Shown: in pieces, positions 42,676 to 45,814 of the stretch
Position numbering within the stretch: the stretch's first letter is position 1
How the letters are laid out: each line of letters opens with the position of its first letter
Source: an uncultured Candidatus Actinomarina sp.
GTDB taxonomy: Bacteria > Actinomycetota > Acidimicrobiia > Actinomarinales > Actinomarinaceae
Length of the DNA: 45,814 bases
Direction: 5' to 3'
NCBI GenBank assembly: GCA_902510995.1
Contig: CABXDL010000008.1
Location: 1 to 45,814, forward strand
Notes under the pieces: generated by a model
The model's database searches: none
Told to the model about the DNA's origin: nothing
What the model saw: only the letters and a program-made list of their open reading frames with translations
Translations under genes and position numbers: made by a program

Positions 42676-43413
42676 GTGAAAGAAATTCTAAGTAGTCTAG
42701 TTGCAGAACAACAATTATTAGACCAATATTTACAAAGTATTCCAGTTAGAAATTGGGGTACTAAAACATCATTTAAAAATTGGACTATTACAAATCATGT
42801 AAGTTATCTAGCAGGATTAGAAGATTTAGCTTTTAATGCTTTAAAGAAAAAAGGTACTTATTTTTCAAACTATAAGGGTCCTAAAGGACTTGAAAAATTT
42901 GAAAAAGAATGTATTAATAAAGGTAAAGACATGAGACCTCAAGATGTTATTGAATGGTGGAGACTTTCAAGAGCAAAAGTTGTTGAAACTTTAGCAGACT
43001 CTACACCCGGTAGAAAAATTAAATGGTGGCATAAAGAGATTGATTATCTTACATTTGCATCTTCAAAATTAGCTGAAACATGGGCTCATGGTTTAGATAT
43101 TTACAGTGGTATGAAAAAAGATCATGAAGATTCTATACGAATAGAACATGTAGCACTTTATGGATGGCTTAATTCAGAAAAAATAAGTAAAGAAAATAAA
43201 ATAAAATATCAAGATTTAAGAATTGAATTAATAGGACCAGAATACAAGGCTTGGCAATTTGGAAATGAAAAGTCTGAAAATACTATTAAAGGTAACGCTG
43301 GTGACTGGTGCAGAATTGTTACGGGAAGAGTTGATAAAAGTTTTAAGCCTAACCTAACAGCCGAAGGTGACTTTGCTAAAAAGTTTCTAAAGATAAATCA
43401 AATAAAAATTTGA
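42676..43413 (+). CDS. TIGR03084-like (DinB/MDMPI-type) metal-binding protein
   Basis: A 245-residue protein with the layout of the maleylpyruvate-isomerase/mycothiol-dependent DinB-like superfamily. The N-terminal four-helix bundle has NWTITNHVSYLAGLEDLAF (metal-ligand histidine), and LAETWAHGLDIYSGM gives the second histidine region. The C-terminal part, EYKAWQFGNEKSENTIKGNAGDWCRIVTGR, matches the SCP2-like tail. Members use mycothiol or act as unknown thiol enzymes in actinobacteria. The GTG at 42676 is the start. It heads a plus-strand set with 3-4 base gaps to the next two genes. Confidence 0.85.
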   Translation: MKEILSSLVAEQQLLDQYLQSIPVRNWGTKTSFKNWTITNHVSYLAGLEDLAFNALKKKGTYFSNYKGPKGLEKFEKECINKGKDMRPQDVIEWWRLSRAKVVETLADSTPGRKIKWWHKEIDYLTFASSKLAETWAHGLDIYSGMKKDHEDSIRIEHVALYGWLNSEKISKENKIKYQDLRIELIGPEYKAWQFGNEKSENTIKGNAGDWCRIVTGRVDKSFKPNLTAEGDFAKKFLKINQIKI

Positions 43414-43416
43414 TTT

Positions 43417-44181
43417 ATGATTATATACGGTGTTGTACATTTGAAGTCTTTGCCTGGCTCCCCTGGCAATTATTTACATTTAGATGAAATTATCGAATTA
43501 GCTCAAGAAGATGTAAATAATCTAATTTTTGGTGGTGTAGATGGAATTATTATTGAGAATTTTGGTGACACACCATTTGTTAAAGATGACATATCTAAAA
43601 GAACACTAGCAAGTTTTACGACTGTTGTAGAAAATATTGAATATGATCGTGATATTAAGGTTGGTATAAATGTTCTTAGAAATGATGGAATTTCAGCATT
43701 GTCTATAGCTGAAGCAACAAAAGCAGATTTTGTAAGAATAAATGTTCTTAATAATGTAATGATGTATACAGATCAAGGAATGATTGAAGGGCAAGCTCAT
43801 GAAATTGCACAATTTAAAAATTCTTTAAATAAAGAAATTGAAATTTATGCAGATGTATTTGTTAAGCATGCAGTACCACCTGAAGGTTCAAAAATTGAAA
43901 ATCACACTGAGGAACTCATACATAGAGCTGGAGCAGATGTTGTAATTGTTACAGGCGATGGTACTGGACATGAAATTAATATTGAAGATTTAATTAAAGT
44001 TAGATATATAGTCCCTCAAGGAAAACTAGCTATTGGTTCAGGTGTTAATGAGGAAAACATTGAACAATATGTTGATATAGCTGATATTTTAATAATAGGT
44101 ACTAACTTTAAAGTAGATCAAGACGTTTCAAAAAGAATTGACCAAAGAAGTGTCGAAAAATTAATACAAATAATAAAATAA
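43417..44181 (+). CDS. BtpA/SgcQ-family TIM-barrel protein
   Basis: A 254-residue TIM-barrel protein of the BtpA family. The N-terminus IIYGVVHLKSLPGSPG, the strand GVDGIIIENFGDTPF, VGINVLRNDGISAL and the phosphate-binding ADVVIVTGDGTG and AIGSGVNEENI are all as in the family. BtpA was first linked to photosystem I stability in cyanobacteria, but members are widespread and their enzymatic role is not established. No photosynthesis gene is present here, so that role cannot be transferred. Three bases separate it from the upstream gene. Confidence 0.9.
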   Translation: MIIYGVVHLKSLPGSPGNYLHLDEIIELAQEDVNNLIFGGVDGIIIENFGDTPFVKDDISKRTLASFTTVVENIEYDRDIKVGINVLRNDGISALSIAEATKADFVRINVLNNVMMYTDQGMIEGQAHEIAQFKNSLNKEIEIYADVFVKHAVPPEGSKIENHTEELIHRAGADVVIVTGDGTGHEINIEDLIKVRYIVPQGKLAIGSGVNEENIEQYVDIADILIIGTNFKVDQDVSKRIDQRSVEKLIQIIK

Positions 44182-44185
44182 TTTA

Positions 44186-44623
44186 ATGTTTAAAAAAGTT
44201 ATCCAATCTATAGAAAAAGTACATTATATAAAATTTGAAAAAGATGAACTGCTCCTTGAGTCGTTAACTCAATATGCAAAAGATAATAATATAAAAACAG
44301 CAGAAATTAGTTTTATAGGTGCAGTACAAAATGTAAATGTTATGTACTTTAACCAATCAAAAAAAGAATACGATAAACATAAATTTGAAGGTGGCTACGA
44401 AGTGTTGAGTGGCTTAGGTAATGTCAGCATATTAGAAGGTGAACCTTTTGTTCATGTCCATATGACTGTTGCAGATAAGAACGGTAACGCTTTTGGTGGA
44501 CATCTAGATGAAGGTACAAAGATCTGGCTAATAGAAGCTGTAATTAAACAACCTACATTTTTTGGAAAAGGAATTGAAAGACACTTTGATGACGAATTAT
44601 GTTTAAGCGTTTGGAAAGATTAA
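44186..44623 (+). CDS. PPC/DUF296-domain protein
   Basis: A 145-residue single-domain protein of the PPC (DUF296) family. The core FIGAVQNVNVMYF, then GGYEVLSGLGNVSILEGEPFVHVHMTVADKNGNAFGGHL holds the conserved histidines (FVHVHM and GGHL) that bind a metal ion. In bacteria these are small trimeric proteins of unknown function, sometimes acting on nucleotides or DNA. It follows the BtpA gene by 4 bases, probably in one operon. The 3' end overlaps the convergent SDR by 4 bases. Confidence 0.88.
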   Translation: MFKKVIQSIEKVHYIKFEKDELLLESLTQYAKDNNIKTAEISFIGAVQNVNVMYFNQSKKEYDKHKFEGGYEVLSGLGNVSILEGEPFVHVHMTVADKNGNAFGGHLDEGTKIWLIEAVIKQPTFFGKGIERHFDDELCLSVWKD

Positions 44624-45351
44624 ATCATTGAGTTTCCACTCAACAAAAAACCTCCATCAATAGTCAAGACTTCACCAGTAACCCAAGCAGCATCGTCTGA
44701 GCACATGTAATATACAGCATTTGCAATATCTTCAGGCTCACCTAATTTTTTTAATAAATGTAGATTCTTTGCAAATTCTTCATTTTCCCATAGAAGTTGA
44801 GATAATTTAGTTTTCACAATTGCTGGAGCTACACCGTTTACTCTAATATCTGGAGCAAGCTCGTATGCAAGTTGTTTAGTTAAGTAAATTAACGCAGCTT
44901 TAGAAACATTATATGCTCCCATTAGTTGAGAAGGTGCAATACCTCCTACTGAGCAAATATTCATTATTGCTGTACTTAATTCGTTTTTGTAAGCTGCTCT
45001 AGACCATAAAAGTGGCCCCATTAAATTAACGTCCCAGGTTTTCTGTACAGCACCAATATCTACATCCATTAATGCCCCACCAGCTGGGTTGGTTCCGGCA
45101 TTATTAACTAATATATCTAAGCTTCCAAATTTTTCATTAACATCTTTACAAGTTTTATCTGCAGCTTCTGCATCATCTGCTTTAGCTGCAATAGTATGGA
45201 AGTTTTTATTATCTACTTCTTTTGATAATTCTTCTAGTGTCTGTTCTTTCCTGCCAGTTACAACTACATTGTATTCTTCTGTTTTTAAATACTTTTCAGC
45301 AATTGATAACCCTATCCCCCTGCTGCCACCTGTTATTAATATTGTTTTCAT
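44620..45351 (-). CDS. Short-chain dehydrogenase/reductase
   Basis: Classical SDR of 243 residues using NAD(P). The cofactor motif is ITGGSRGIGLSIAEKY, followed by LVNNAGTNPAGG, the serine in IMNICSVGGIAPS, the catalytic Tyr-x-x-x-Lys in YNVSKAALIYL and the C-terminal WVTGEVLTIDGG. Many such enzymes act as 3-oxoacyl-ACP reductases or sugar/alcohol dehydrogenases, and the substrate cannot be told. A short divergent gap separates it from the MFS gene. Confidence 0.94.
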   Translation of the reverse strand: MKTILITGGSRGIGLSIAEKYLKTEEYNVVVTGRKEQTLEELSKEVDNKNFHTIAAKADDAEAADKTCKDVNEKFGSLDILVNNAGTNPAGGALMDVDIGAVQKTWDVNLMGPLLWSRAAYKNELSTAIMNICSVGGIAPSQLMGAYNVSKAALIYLTKQLAYELAPDIRVNGVAPAIVKTKLSQLLWENEEFAKNLHLLKKLGEPEDIANAVYYMCSDDAAWVTGEVLTIDGGFLLSGNSMI

Positions 45352-45404
45352 AATTATCTTAAGTATACATCTTATTTCAATTTTCAGTTACAGTGATAAG
45401 ACTG

Positions 45405-45814
45405 ATGAAAAATTTAGATAAATATACTTACCTCCTTACAAAAAATAGAGATTTTCAAAAATTATTTTATGCAAAACTAATTACTTTTTCTGGTGATTGG
45501 TTTTTAGTTGTTCCTTTGTTAGGGATAGTTTATGAGTTAACTAATAATGCTCTGTTAACTACAACAGTGTTAATAGTTCAAAGCGCACCAATGGTTCTAT
45601 TTTCAAGTTTTGGTGGTTACTTGGCAGACAGATATGATAGACGAGTAATTTTAACAATTTCAGAATTTTTAAGTGCTTTTGCTGTTTTATTGGTGATGTA
45701 TGCTGTCAGTACAGAAAATGTTTTTTACATACTTTCTTCATATTTTATTTTGGTATTAGTGAATGTAGCTTATATGCCAACATCAGATGCTGCATTGCCA
45801 AATATTGTAAAAAG
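45405..45814 (+). CDS. MFS transporter, 5' part cut by window edge
   Basis: The frame opens at the ATG at 45405 and stays open to the window end, 136 codons. It starts MKNLDKYTYLLTKNRDFQKL and then shows at least three hydrophobic helices. The segment FGGYLADRYDRRVILTISE is the conserved MFS loop 2-3 (G-x-x-x-D-R-x-x-R-R). The sequence resembles the MFS_3 exporter group (enterobactin-exporter type), which lacks a signal peptide. Substrate unknown; the rest of the gene lies outside the window. Confidence 0.85.
   Translation, partial: MKNLDKYTYLLTKNRDFQKLFYAKLITFSGDWFLVVPLLGIVYELTNNALLTTTVLIVQSAPMVLFSSFGGYLADRYDRRVILTISEFLSAFAVLLVMYAVSTENVFYILSSYFILVLVNVAYMPTSDAALPNIVK

Noticed and set aside
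43417-44181. Photosystem I assembly role for the BtpA-family gene.
   Set aside because: No photosynthesis genes are present and the family is common in heterotrophs, so only the family name is given.
1-45814. CRISPR array, insertion sequence, prophage or integron.
   Set aside because: No regularly spaced repeats, transposase, integrase or terminal inverted repeats were seen.

Overview
The window reads as a chromosomal segment of a streamlined, very AT-rich marine actinobacterium, most like the Candidatus Actinomarinales (inference from gene content and order; no search was run). Supporting signs are two F420/deazaflavin-type oxidoreductases, a mycothiol-type DinB-like protein, the Gram-positive LexA box GAACNNNNGTTC, and the actinobacterial order dapB-dapA-ftsK ... 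cinA-recA-miaB-miaA-dapF-lexA-nrdR. Genes are tightly packed with 1-14 nt overlaps, TTG and GTG starts are frequent, and several promoters sit so close to the start codon that transcripts should be leaderless or nearly so. There is no insertion sequence, prophage or CRISPR array, and no gene-free stretch over 300 bases.

Layout. 1-5.5 kb: the 3' end of thrS is cut by the window edge; then a small DNA-binding-like protein, a minus-strand cluster (membrane protein, PaaI-like thioesterase, a 39-residue lipoprotein, a cyclophilin lipoprotein) and an F420-type LLM oxidoreductase. 5.5-8.8 kb: two DUF3048 paralogues, one carrying two peptidoglycan-binding repeats. 8.9-17.9 kb: an aldehyde dehydrogenase relative, the full glycine cleavage set gcvH-gcvT-gcvPA-gcvPB, a GH1 glycosidase, a DoxX-like protein and glpK. 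17.9-24.7 kb: small membrane proteins, a TauE/SafE exporter, an HSL-type esterase, a DUF1295 protein, tRNA-Val, SRAP, tRNA-Cys, tRNA-Gly, dut and nrdR. 24.7-30.8 kb: the lexA/dapF/miaA/miaB/recA/cinA block with two SOS boxes.

30.9-34.9 kb: between cinA and ftsK lies an inserted segment with a lipoprotein thioredoxin whose first active-site cysteine is encoded by an in-frame TGA, followed by a hairpin that fits the bacterial SECIS model, and then a phnD-phnC-phnE-phnE phosphonate-type ABC transporter. 34.9-45.8 kb: ftsK, dapA, dapB, a two-gene vWA/zincin plus CobS-like AAA+ pair, a deazaflavin-dependent nitroreductase-like protein, a TIGR03084-like protein, a BtpA-family protein, a PPC/DUF296 protein, an SDR and the start of an MFS transporter.

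The two most interesting items are the candidate selenoprotein (30890-31333) and the vWA-metallopeptidase/AAA+ pair (38994-41932), whose Walker motifs are altered. A possible truncated metal-transporter gene upstream of nrdR and a terminator inside the phn operon are secondary leads.
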